This document shows positions 29,836 to 42,060 of a DNA stretch of 64,000 nt, one piece after another. A model generated the notes under the pieces. It searched no databases. It saw nothing but the letters and a program-made list of their open reading frames with translations, and had not been told where the DNA came from. The DNA is taken from the NCBI GenBank assembly GCA_021234155.1, contig JAJEKV010000142.1:250001-314000 (forward strand). Direction: 5' to 3'. The DNA comes from Isoetes taiwanensis (taxonomy: Eukaryota > Streptophyta > Lycopodiopsida > Isoetales > Isoetaceae). The position numbers were made by a program, and so were the translations under genes. Position 1 is the first letter of the stretch. Every line of letters begins with the position of its first letter.

Positions 29836-31188
29836 ATGGATCCGGTAATTTTAGGTATGATTGCAATGCTTCTTAGGGCTATTTTGCTAGGTTTAGCATT
29901 GCAGAAGTTTTGCTTGGATCTCATTCAAGAGAACGAACTGGAAGATCCTATGGCAATAGTCGAGGAAGAAGAGTTCGAAGAAGACAACACTAGTCTTCAA
30001 TGTGTATGTTCAATATTGCTCTTGGCTGCAACCTCTCGACTAAGAAGACCACCGAGAAGATTTTGGGTTTGTCCGAGGCAGACCACACAATGGGATAACA
30101 TTGACAATCATGCTTGGAATTGCCTTCCCTCATTTGAAGATGATATGTGGCATCAGTTCTATAGAATGAAGAGAAGGTCATTTGAAAAATTGGTTGGACT
30201 GATTGTGCCATACCTGATCAGGCCGGGTCAGAAAGTTAGGCTCCCTGTAGATCCCAGGAAAGCAGTAGCCATGGTACTTTACTTTCTTGCTCATGGAGAG
30301 ATGCCATTGCATGTCGGCCAAAGATTTTATGTTGGAAAGGCCACAGTCCAGAAATACACCAAGAAAGTGACTTTAGTTTTAGCATCCAAGACTATGCTTT
30401 ACAAAAGGTTTGTTGCCTTACCCTCAGGTCAAAGACTACTTGATATCATTAAGGAATTTCAAGATGCCACAGGTCTGCCTAATATTTTTGGTGCTGTTGA
30501 TGGTTCTCACATATTTCTGTACAGAAAGCCATGGAGAAAAGACAAAGGGGATGATTATTACAGCAGACACAAAAGACATTCCTGCCTCATGCAAGGTGTA
30601 GTAACACACTCTCGAATATTTGTCAATGTATGCGTTAGTAGAACAGGTTCTGTGCATGATTCCAATCAGTTTAAGAAAAGCCTATTGTACAAGAGGCTAG
30701 CTTCAAAGCAGATTTTGCAGGAACCTATTGTTCAAATGACAGGAAAAAAGATTAACAGAAGAGGTGAATTACTGGATGCAGATGTAACAGTTAGTATACC
30801 TCCAATGCTTTTGGGGGATTCGGCTTATCCAAGCAGAAGGTTTTTGATTAAGGTTTTTCCAGATGGCACGGGTGCTTCTGGCAAGTTCAATAAGAGGATT
30901 TGCAAGGGCAGGGTTTGTGTTGAGAATGGTTTTGGTATAGTGAAAGAAAAATTCAGAATTTTGAAAGCTCTGCCTATTCACGTTGGTAGGGCAGCCAAGA
31001 TTATTCATGCTGCCTGTGTCTTGTGGAATTTCTGCATAATGGAAGACCTGGATATGGAAATGCTGCCCTTAGAACCAGAATTGCCAGATGTTGCCTACTA
31101 TGAGACAGAGGACATGAATAAGAAATTGAAGAAGGAAGGGGATTTGATAAGACATGTAATTTTTCAGAATAGAGAAGGTAGAAACTAG
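29836..31188 (+). CDS. PIF/Harbinger transposase (DDE_Tnp_4, HARBI1-like)
   Basis: 450 codons, uninterrupted, start ATG 29836. The first 60 residues are hydrophobic then acidic. The region 100-200 has the helical N-terminal pattern of the family (MKRRSFEKLVGLIVPYL, then KAVAMVLYFLAHGE and VGKATVQKYTKKV). The catalytic region follows: GAVDGSHI (Asp about 222), GSVHDSNQF (Asp about 275), MLLGDSAYP (Asp about 328) and VCVENGFGIVKEKFRIL (Glu about 363). All positions expected for a DDE nuclease are present, so it may be active. In this superfamily the transposase cuts the TIRs only with help from a Myb-like partner, which is encoded in the same element at 32681-33874. Confidence 0.92.
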   Translation: MDPVILGMIAMLLRAILLGLALQKFCLDLIQENELEDPMAIVEEEEFEEDNTSLQCVCSILLLAATSRLRRPPRRFWVCPRQTTQWDNIDNHAWNCLPSFEDDMWHQFYRMKRRSFEKLVGLIVPYLIRPGQKVRLPVDPRKAVAMVLYFLAHGEMPLHVGQRFYVGKATVQKYTKKVTLVLASKTMLYKRFVALPSGQRLLDIIKEFQDATGLPNIFGAVDGSHIFLYRKPWRKDKGDDYYSRHKRHSCLMQGVVTHSRIFVNVCVSRTGSVHDSNQFKKSLLYKRLASKQILQEPIVQMTGKKINRRGELLDADVTVSIPPMLLGDSAYPSRRFLIKVFPDGTGASGKFNKRICKGRVCVENGFGIVKEKFRILKALPIHVGRAAKIIHAACVLWNFCIMEDLDMEMLPLEPELPDVAYYETEDMNKKLKKEGDLIRHVIFQNREGRN

Positions 31189-32014
31189 TTTGATTCATTC
31201 CACACACCTCATCTGGTTTGAAGTGTTCCCATTAATTGAATGTATTCTGCCATTTGTTGAGCAGAAATATGTACATGAACTTTCATGGAATCATTGAATT
31301 GAAACATTTGAATTGAAACAATGTTTGGATTTTGTGCACTTCACCTAGGTATAGCAAAAGTAAAACAATGTTTGTATCTTAATAGAATGTTTGCAGACTT
31401 TAAAGAATGTTTGCAGAGTTTAAAGGAGGTTTGCAGACGAAAAATAATGTTTCCACAGTGAAACAGTGTTTGCATGTTTCCTTCTAGTGAATAAACATAT
31501 ACAGCAGAACAAATACAGCAGATAATGAATAAGACAATGAAAACAAGATAATAGACAAGTGTAGAAGATGATGAGTCGCTTTTTATTTCCAAAAACTGTG
31601 TCTGTTACATGAACAAATGCTGGAAAATAGAGTAGCCACAGAAATGTTTGTGGTCCCTGGAATGCTTCTAAACTACAACTAAACAATCCTAAACTCCATG
31701 AACCTCCTCCACTTAACCTGTAACAATAGCATTTACGAAAAATGGGTTAGTGAAAATGTAGAATATACACGCCTGAAGAATATCTGTGGAAATCTGAAAA
31801 CCTGTATTCACATTTCAATGATTTACAAAAATAAGACCATTTCATCATGGTCTGAGTCCAAAATAAGGCCTATGGCCGATTCAGTATCATACAACATTTC
31901 AGAACTAAGAACTAAACCACAAACGAAAAAAAAGGCACTGAGGTAAAAAAAAAAGGCTGAGTTCATGAAGAGGCTGCGTTCCTGAGACAAAAAAAGGTTC
32001 TTCAAAGCAGTAGG
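31189..32014. other. Non-coding middle of the Harbinger element
   Basis: It lies between the transposase stop and the small minus-strand frame. It contains repeated GTTTGCAGA and GAATGTTTGCAG units (31385-31480). No other convincing frame is present. Confidence 0.5.
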
Positions 32015-32365
32015 CTATTCTGGGCAGTTCTCACATGCAACTGAAGGAATCCGGACCTCCCAAAGGCACCATCTACCATGATGCTTGACGTGCACAAGCT
32101 CAACATGTGCTCTCTGGCGAAAGGGGGCTTGCTCAGCCCATGCAATCAACTCCGCTTCCACAAAAACCTCTTCCATAGCCATGTAACCAAGAATAACTCT
32201 TTGGTTGACAGAGGCATGGAAACTCTTGTGCTGCAGCTCCACAATTTCGTTGGACTCCACTGTCATGCTGCTGGAAGCACTACTTGCTGCTACCGCCATA
32301 TCAGAAGAGCTAGAAGACGAGTACACAGGGAAATGGCGCCGGACCAAGACCTTGCGCCTTGCCAT
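32015..32365 (-). CDS. Small protein of unknown function inside the Harbinger element
   Basis: A 116-codon minus-strand frame starting at ATG 32365. It has a basic N-terminus (MARRKVLVRRHFPVY), a serine-rich stretch, then a compact-looking domain with Trp and Cys residues (ELIAWAEQAPFRQRAHVELV, then GRWCLWEVRIPSVACENCPE at the C-terminus). It lies between and convergent to the transposase, in the same direction as the Myb-like gene 0.3 kb upstream, so it could be a downstream exon or a separate gene. I do not recognise a family. It might be a captured host fragment or a third element protein. Confidence 0.4.
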   Translation of the reverse strand: MARRKVLVRRHFPVYSSSSSSDMAVAASSASSSMTVESNEIVELQHKSFHASVNQRVILGYMAMEEVFVEAELIAWAEQAPFRQRAHVELVHVKHHGRWCLWEVRIPSVACENCPE

Positions 32366-32680
32366 CTTCGAGCCCAAAACAATAAAGATTCTAGCGCGAG
32401 AAACGAGACATGCATAATGGAATTTAAAGAGACATAGTACGAAACCTTTATGGCATTATAATTTCATACTAGTCAAGATCAGGAATATTATTTCTCTCTC
32501 ATTTTAATTCCAATTGAGATCCCCAAACCACTTAGAAAGGTATGTTCCAATCATACTGAACCCGAACAGAACATAGTCTTTTAACTAACTTCCATAAACT
32601 GAAGAACATAACAGAAACCAGAGAATAAAAAAATTGAAAATGACAGTGCAGGACAAAGGTCCATACCTCTAGATTGCATA

Positions 32681-33874
32681 CTAATTTGTCTGTTTCGATG
32701 CAGCCAACTTAGCAATTTCCAGAAGAGTGTCTTTGGTCATTTGGCAAATGCTTTCTGTCATTGTAGCCATTGATTGGGCAATTTTTAAAGTATTGGCAGA
32801 CCTCATGGACTCCAATTCCCTAATCAGTTCATGTTTCTTAACAGATTCCTCCTTCATGAAATCTAGTTTCCTTTTTTCATTTTCACCAAAGCTGGTAGCC
32901 ATGTTTGATATCCCTGCTGCAATTTCTTCATCAATATGAACCCGAGATCTCTTTTTACTTGTTGGCTTACCACTAACCCCTGGCTGATTACATGCAGCAG
33001 ACCGAGGACTTGTGTCCGAAGGATTGAAAGCACTTGGAGTTTCTTTGCCAGAATTTTTTTCTTGTGCACTTGAATTGTCTTTGCTACCATTTGCTTCATT
33101 TGCAACAGGGGATACAGGGTTATCATCTGGAACGTTTACAAATTCTTCTTCCACAAATGAAGCATTTGTTCCAATTGTCTCATAGAATGCATCAGACATG
33201 TAGGTATTTGGAAACATATCAGCATCCTGGAATGCCTCGGCCCCAAATTCCCCATCATCCCCTGCACCTGGAATGTCTCTCTCATTAGTAACTCCATGTT
33301 TCAGATCTTCCATAGCTTCAAACCAAGGCCAGGTAGATGGTTCTGATCCAGTTCTCTCGGATGCCTCTTTTTCATCCCTGAATTTGATCTGCAATTTATC
33401 CCACTTGTTCCTTAACTGTCTCAAGTCTTCAAGCCCATGAACTGTGGGTTGTAATTTCAACATAATCTCTCTCCATTGCCCTGAAGAAAGATTAATACTA
33501 CCATTATTGTGAACCTTGTACTCCTTCATCAAAGCAAGCATGGTGGAGATTGCATTGTCCGACCAATCAACCGGAGTTTTCCTTTTCTTGGCCGGGTTCA
33601 TAGCAACAGAATTGCTATCGTGCACAACTAAGGCTAATTCATTGGGGAGGGGTTCAGATTGAACCTCACGCAATCCATCTTCCTGCTGATCCCTCTTCTT
33701 TCCCCGTGCAATGCCATTGGAAGCCCGTGCAGGTTCAGAATTTATCTCAATGGCCACAGATTGGGAAACTGATCCAGTCATCCTTTTAGTTCTTCTAGGA
33801 ACCAATTTCTCGCTCCTCGGTGGAATGAAAGGCTTCTTAGCAGTCGGCATGGAGGATCTGGTAGCCTTTGTCAT
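32681..33874 (-). CDS. Harbinger Myb/SANT-like DNA-binding protein
   Basis: 397 codons, intact, start ATG 33874 with an adenine-rich context. A basic N-terminus (residues 1-100, with PAKKRKT resembling a nuclear localisation signal) precedes a trihelix/Myb-SANT-like domain at about 103-200 (VDWSDNAISTMLALMKEYKV, then SGQWREIMLKLQPTV, LRNKWDKLQIKFRDEKEA, WPWFEAMEDL). An acidic Asn/Ser-rich linker follows, then KPTSKKRSRVHIDEEI and a C-terminal helical region (KLDFMKEESVKKHELIRELE). This is the layout of the second protein of PIF/Harbinger elements, which binds TIR subterminal sites and brings the transposase into the nucleus. Confidence 0.85.
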   Translation of the reverse strand: MTKATRSSMPTAKKPFIPPRSEKLVPRRTKRMTGSVSQSVAIEINSEPARASNGIARGKKRDQQEDGLREVQSEPLPNELALVVHDSNSVAMNPAKKRKTPVDWSDNAISTMLALMKEYKVHNNGSINLSSGQWREIMLKLQPTVHGLEDLRQLRNKWDKLQIKFRDEKEASERTGSEPSTWPWFEAMEDLKHGVTNERDIPGAGDDGEFGAEAFQDADMFPNTYMSDAFYETIGTNASFVEEEFVNVPDDNPVSPVANEANGSKDNSSAQEKNSGKETPSAFNPSDTSPRSAACNQPGVSGKPTSKKRSRVHIDEEIAAGISNMATSFGENEKRKLDFMKEESVKKHELIRELESMRSANTLKIAQSMATMTESICQMTKDTLLEIAKLAASKQTN

Positions 33875-34161
33875 TTTCTTTAGAAAATTTGTGTCTGCTA
33901 TTTCAATCTATTAGATGCTAAAAAAATGCCTATCACCAAAGCAATGAACGAATTGAAGTAAAGTAATTCTCGAAATGCTTACCGGATTGAGAATTGGCGC
34001 TTAATGCTCCGCTGGGAGGGAAGGAATTGGGATCTGATTCTTGGAGCCCGCCCACCTAGAACAGAGGCCGGAATTAAGGTCGAAATTTCCGGCCTCCAAA
34101 AACGATCCCCATAAATTTTTCGGGGCGTTGGGCTTAACGGCCCATTAATTTAATTTCTATA

Positions 34162-34194
34162 AATGCGAGAGTCCACTAAGTGGACTCTCGCATT
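34162..34194. repeat. Perfect palindrome, 16-bp arms
   Basis: The arm AATGCGAGAGTCCACT is followed by one A and then its exact reverse complement. It lies in the right subterminal region of the Harbinger element, about 70 bases from the TIR, and could be a binding site or a cruciform. Confidence 0.85.
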
Positions 34195-34268
34195 ACTCCC
34201 ATTATCTCTCCTCCCATTTCGTCTCTCAAATCATCTCTCATGATCTCTCGGCTCTCATGTGGCCGACG

Positions 34269-34373
<105 letters not shown>

Positions 34374-34524
34374 GGTTGGGCTCTAAGCATCTCTTGGGCC
34401 TCAATCTTGTGCCTTTGCAGTGCAGGGCGGGGAATGGGCGTGGGGACCAGTCTGGGTGTAGTAGGAATAGCAGGACATAATAGCAGATTTCAACAGAAGA
34501 AAACTTAGAAAAAAAGGAGTACTG

Positions 34525-35713
34525 ATGGCACACAAAACTAGGACAAAGAAAAAGGATGGAGATGGGGCCGGTTCAGTCTCTGGTCTGCTGTTACAGTGCC
34601 CAAAATCTCTGAAAAGCAAGCTTTGCAAGTTGGGTCTGCTGCAACAGGGTCGGATTCAGTCTCTGGGTCTGCTGTTACGGTGCCCAAAATCTCTGAAAAG
34701 CAAATTTTGCAATTTGAGTCTGCTGCAACAGGGTCGGATTCTGAGACAACCAGCTCGGAATCTGGACATGACATATTTGATGGACTAAAGGGCGCTGGAG
34801 CAGACCAATCAATTCCGGAAGGGACATCTGATGGAGCAGACTCAACATCTGGTGGAGCAAACTCGTCTCAAAACAAGGGGCTTGGGAAAACAGGGATGCA
34901 ATTGAAGCAGAATGATGTAAAGCATGGTGTTTTGGACGGGACTACATTAGCTGGGTACGAATTTGGGTCTGCGGCTGCAACAGGGGAGCTTAGCAGATCT
35001 GCCGGAGGAGTTACAAAGGAAGATTTGCAGCTGGCAGTTGGGCATATGCGACAAGCAATGGATCAAGCAATGGCGTCAATGAAATCAGCCATAAAATCTT
35101 CAGTTCAAGGTATGGTAAATGATCTTAAATCTTTCCTTCTTGCTCAAGTTCAACATGAAATTGATAATTGCAAGAATAAGATGATGCAAGAAGTAGCAGA
35201 ATTTAAAAGGGAAATGAGAGAGGAATTTGAGATGTTCAAGCAGGGATTTCCTTCTATTGTAGAGCAGACCAGCGATATTGGTTGTAGAATACCATAGCAA
35301 TGACATGATACAGGTGAAAAGCCAGCTGGCAGCATATATTGAAGAGCAAGAAAGGAAGGAAAAAGCCCTGAATCTTAGAATCATAGGGCTGTCGGAAGAG
35401 GCTGAAGAGAAAACCACTGATGCAATGATGTCTTTTTGCAAACAAGAGCTCCAAATAGATGATGCTGATATTATGGAAGCATTCCGGGTTGGGAAGCCTA
35501 ATAACAGGGATAGACGATCTTGGGAAGATAAGATCAATGTGTTAAAGAAGAAGTCCGTGTTGAAAGGAAAAAAGATATGGATAAATGATGATCTTACTAC
35601 TCCAGCTGCAAGAGTATAAAGAGCAGGTGCAGGTATTTCGGGAAGCCAAGCAAGATGGCAAAAAAGTTTTTTGGCGTCGTGGAAAGGTGGTAATTGAACA
35701 GGAAGCTGCATAG
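34525..35713 (+). pseudogene. LINE ORF1 (coiled coil plus RRM-like domain)
   Basis: Starting at ATG 34525, the frame moves three times: near 34580 (one missing base relative to the second copy of an internal repeat), near 35280 and near 35618. The N-terminal part holds a tandem duplication of about 84 bases (PKISEKQ..LQ repeated; 34577-34660 and 34661-34740). A predicted coiled coil follows (HMRQAMDQAMASMKSAIKSS, then MMQEVAEFKREMREEFEMFK), then an RRM-like motif LNLRIIGLSEEAEE and a C-terminal block KKIWINDDLTTPAAR, then VFREAKQDGKKVFWRRGK. This is the coiled coil, RRM and C-terminal domain order of L1-type ORF1 proteins, which bind element RNA. Confidence 0.7.
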
Positions 35714-35734
35714 GAATTCGACACCACCAGGATT

Positions 35735-38700
35735 ATGTGTTGGAATATAAACAGTTTAAATGCAACTAAAGTGAATATGATGGGAGATATTCTGGAACAA
35801 GTAGATTTAATTTTCTTTTTAGAGACATGTGAGAGTGAAGAGCGCAGGGGTTTGGACATTCCAGGTTTTGATCTGGTACATTCTGTGTGGAATTACAAAC
35901 ACTGGAGACTGAAGGGTCATGGTGGCATTGCATGTTATGTGAGGTAGAAAATGAAGCATTTGGTAAAGTTAGTGCATGGGCTTGGATCTAAACAATATAT
36001 ATGGGTTGAAATAGTTGGGCATAGAGGAAGGGTCTTTATAGCAGGATGTTATTTCCCACCACGTGAATCCCCGGTCTATAATGGTGGAGTGCTTGACAGG
36101 GATGATCCCTTTTTTGAACTGGAACAGGATGTTCTTAAATTATTGTCTCAGGGGGAAACACTCCTTATGGGAGACTTTAATGGGCGTATTGGGAATAAGC
36201 AGGCAGCAATTGCAAGTACAGAAGGAGCACCTATATGGATGGAAATGATCGATGCAAACGAATTAATGCAAAGTGGCTGGAATGGAGTTTCTGCAGATGG
36301 AATAAGGTGGCCTACTCCTCAAGGTAATCATCTTCTCAGTATGTGCACAGGATTAGACATGGTAATATATAATGGTGTACATAGGTACCCAAATACAGGG
36401 AAGCTCACATGTAGAGGGGCCAGTGTGGTTGATCTAGTAATAGCAAGACCACAGTTTATGGAGCAGATTGTAGATTTTGTGATTGGGGATGAAAGACCTG
36501 AATCTGATCATGTGCCCATTGTCATCTCTTTACGAGTTAGCAAATATGAGATTTTTAAGAAAGCTGCTAATGATGGCCCAAAAAAAATTATCATGTGTTT
36601 TAATAAGGCTGATAAATATAAATCCATATGTGAAGCGAAAGCAGCAAGCATAGTTTGGCCTAATAAGGCGGAGAACATTAGTGCATTGCTTAGTATTATG
36701 GTACTGGAGGCTGCTAATAAATGCTACGTATCCCATAAAAAGTTGAAAGGCCTGCCATGTAATAGCTGGTTTGATGATGAATGTAAGATGAAAAGACAGG
36801 AGTTTAAAACAGCAAAGGGGGATGACAAAAAGTTGGTTAAGAGAGAATATATGAAAATGGTGAAATCAAAGAAGAAGAAATTTCTATATGAAAGGCACTT
36901 GCAAATGATGGGTGAGCTGCTTCAGGAGCCCAAGAGATTTTGGAATCGAATCAAACCAAAACTAAAACACTGTGCTGTGTTAGGGAAGGAAGAATTACTA
37001 GATTATATATCTAGATTGTATCACATCCCAGGTATAGAGGACAATGTGTCAATGCAGTATTGGGAGTTCACGTTGGAGGATGTACAAGAAGGTTTGCAAA
37101 CATTAGCAAATGGGAAAGCTGCAGACACATTAGGGTTAGTAGCAGAGATGTTTAAATGGGCAGGTTCGAAAACTCATGAGATTCTTTGGAAATTAATGAA
37201 CGCAGTCTTGAGAGAGGGCTTTCCACACAGTTGGCAAGTAAACAGAGTTATTGCTTTGCACAAATTGGGGGATGAAAAAGATCCAAACAATTACAGAATG
37301 ATAATGATTAGCAATCTGTATGCCAAACTATATGCCACCATGGTAAACAGGAAGATTAGCACAATGCTAGGGCAATGGGGCAAACAGGTTTCAGGCCTAA
37401 AAGATCAATGACAGACCATCTGATTACCTTGCGTGCTTTGATAGACTCAGTCATAGGAACTAGAAAACCGTTGTATGCACTTTTTGTGGATTTTACAAAA
37501 GCATTTGACACTGTACACAGGGGGGATCTTTGGGAGCGGATACCCGAGGAACTGAGAAATGCTATCAAGATGCTATATGAAAAGAGTTTTGGTACAGCTT
37601 TCATTTCCTTATTGCGGTGTAGGTTCGGATGAGATAAGCAGTAATATGGAGGTTAAACAGGGCTGCCCCATGTCCCCTACTTTGTTTGAATTGTTTATAG
37701 ACCAGCTTGAAGATTGGGTGGAACAGCTTGGAGGAGATGGTATGGGCCTGGGATGCTATACATTGCGCATGTTGTTGTATGCAGATGATATAGTTATTTT
37801 ATCCAGGTCGGTGGCAGGCATGCAGAAGCATTTAGATGCTTTGTCTCTCTTTTGTGACAATAAGGGCATGAACGTGAATTTGACTAAAACTAAATTGATT
37901 GTCTTTGGGGCACTTAAGGTTGGACATCTTAAGTTTCTATACAAAGGAAGGAAGGAAGGAAGGTTCTTTTATCGTCCGCGGAGGCCAATCGGCCTATGGG
38001 ACCCAAATTACACGGGTGCAGCAAGCCCGTTGCTACCCCGATTAAAAAACCCCCCCTCAGGAGGGAAAAACCGTCGCAGCAACAAGCCTGCTGGCAGCTG
38101 TACAAATATACATATACACATGAATTTCTGACACCTCAGGTAGGCGCCCGGGGCAGAGGTGAGTCCGCAGATCCAAAACCTCCTGGAGGTAGGAGCCAAA
38201 GGGATCGAACTGACGGCATACTGAGTAGCTCGTGCAGAGGCAGACCAGGTCGCACCAAGAGAATGTAGCGAGCCCGAATCTGACCATAGGCTGGACAGCT
38301 CTGGAAGGCATGGCTTTCATCCTCAACAACCCCCAGCGGGCAACACTGACAAAGCCTGTCCTGGCGCGGCTCTCCAACCCACCGACCCGTCTCAAGGAGA
38401 ACATGTAGATATCATGGATTCATATAAATATTTGGGTATTCAAGTGGATAAAACTCCAAATTGGAATCAGGCTGTAGACCAAAGGGTAAGTGGTGGGCTG
38501 AAGGCTTTATACAGTATGCAACGCAGAAGTGCAAACGCTGATATTTGGAATTTTGAATTAAAGAGAATGCTATATAAAGTACTTGTACAAACTATTGTAC
38601 TATATGGTTGTGAGATGTGGGCACCTGGGTTAGCAGAAGAAACCTGGAAAAAAAGTAGAAAAGGTTCAGAAGAAATTTTTCAGAACAGAGTTAGGGGTTA

Positions 38701-39473
38701 ACGCACAAACTCCATATGATATGATGCTGGCAGAATGTGGCATGATGCCTCTAGAGGTAGAGGCACTGTGCAGAACACTTGGATATGTTTGCAAAGTGCA
38801 AATGGATATGCATGAAGAAAGCTTGCGTAGCATTGCCATGGATGCAACGAGGTCCAAAGGATGGTACTCGGATGTTCAGGCTTGGATGAAAAAATGGGGA
38901 CTGGAATGTAATGATTTACATAACCAGCGTGGTGATATTAGGGCTTGGGTACAGGAACATGTGATTATGAGATCGTGGTGTGTCCCAGAAGTGAAGAAAA
39001 CATATTATAAACAGTTCATTAATCCTTCTCTTCAACAGCCAGGATATTTGATTGAAGGGATATCAGTGAAGTGTAGGCATGCAATTAGTAGACTAAGGCT
39101 CATCTCACATAGATTGGGAGTGGAAGTGGGTAGATGGAGCAATATACCTCATGAGCTCAAGATATGTAGGCTATGTGCTATAGGAGAAATTGAAGATGAG
39201 GCACATGTTCTCTTGCGCTGTCCACAGTATGCAGGTCTTCGCCGCAAGTACCATATTAATTGTAATGATTTGGTTGCATTTTTTGATCTTTCGGGAAACA
39301 TCACAGGTCATTTTATAATTGAAATGATGGAACACAGGAATAATGTGCTAAAGGTTATTGATGGCGATGAGAATGTGGGAGATGAGGAGGAGAGTTCTGG
39401 TGCATTTCTTTCTGAAGATGCATTAGAGGATATTTTTTATAATGTTGAATGTACGGATTTGAACGTCTCATAG
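35735..39473 (+). pseudogene. LINE ORF2: APE endonuclease, reverse transcriptase, zinc finger
   Basis: ATG 35735, 21 bases after ORF1. The APE endonuclease has MCWNINSLN (catalytic Asn), LIFFLETCE (Glu), LLMGDFNGRIGN (Asp/Asn), VDLVIARPQF and ESDHVPIVISL (Asp-His). An in-frame TAG at 35945-35947 interrupts it. The pre-RT region includes NSWFDDECK and LANGKAADTLGLVAEMFKWA. RT contains FVDFTKAFDTVHR, VKQGCPMSPTLFELFIDQL and LLYADDIVILSRS. Frameshifts lie near 37400, 37570 and 38675. The protein is split at codons FLYKGE by the insertion 37949-38393. The C-terminus has CRLCAIGEIEDEAHVLLRCP and an acidic tail. No RNase H is visible. Confidence 0.87.
37944..38398 (-). mobile_element. LINE family 2 insertion inside copy F, with AAGGA duplication
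   Basis: The host LINE sequence reads ...ACAAAGGA / AAGGAGAAC... on the two sides, giving duplicated AAGGA (37944-37948 and 38394-38398). The minus-strand insert is a 5'-truncated LINE: ETGRWVGEP, then a zinc finger CQCC...VEDESHAFQSCPAYGQIR, a 3' UTR with hairpin AGGCCGATTGGCCT (plus 37982-37995), then CTCCGCGGACGATAAAA and a (TTCC)n tail, seen on plus as GGAAGGAAGGAAGG. The tail unit equals the target sequence. Confidence 0.85.
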
Positions 39474-39522
39474 ACCTGGTGGTCTGCAGATGTATTATCT
39501 ATATATTTCATTTCATTTCATT

Positions 39523-41815
<2,293 letters not shown>

Positions 41816-42060
41816 AGAAGGCTTTGGGTCTCCACCCCCCTTCCCCCCTAGAGGTTCATGTGTACTTCCGTTTGCTGTTATCTTGTGGCCTAGACCGTCA
41901 GTCCTATCATATTGAGTCTGAGCGGGGTTTAGGACCTTCTAGTTGATGCTGGGATGCTGTTATAGTATGATGATGGTGTTTTAGTGATGATGATGCCTCA
42001 CCCCTAGGGGTGAGCATATATATTGATGATGATATTTGATGCTTGTGCTGATATTATGCG
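41816..42060. other. Unassigned junction sequence
   Basis: Sequence between LINE copy I and the L1 remnant, with several GATGATG runs (about 41965-42035) and a short palindrome around CCTAGGGG near 42005. Its origin was not recognised. Confidence 0.3.

Larger units (their letters stand above)
29504..34268. mobile_element. PIF/Harbinger DNA transposon, apparently autonomous
   Basis: Outer inverted repeats GGCCACATGA (29510-29519) and TCATGTGGCC (34255-34264) sit next to (CT)n tracts on both sides. Second, inner inverted motifs GGGCC.TTAA (29608-29618) and TTAA.GGCCC (34134-34143) lie about 110-130 bases in from each end. The element encodes a DDE transposase on plus, a Myb/SANT-like protein on minus, and a third short minus-strand frame. 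CTT next to both ends is a possible 3-bp duplication but the repeat flank makes it ambiguous. Both protein frames are open. Confidence 0.8.

Noticed and set aside
31385-31480. GTTTGCAGA repeats as a regulatory array
   Set aside because: Short, irregular, inside the Harbinger non-coding middle; no evidence of function.
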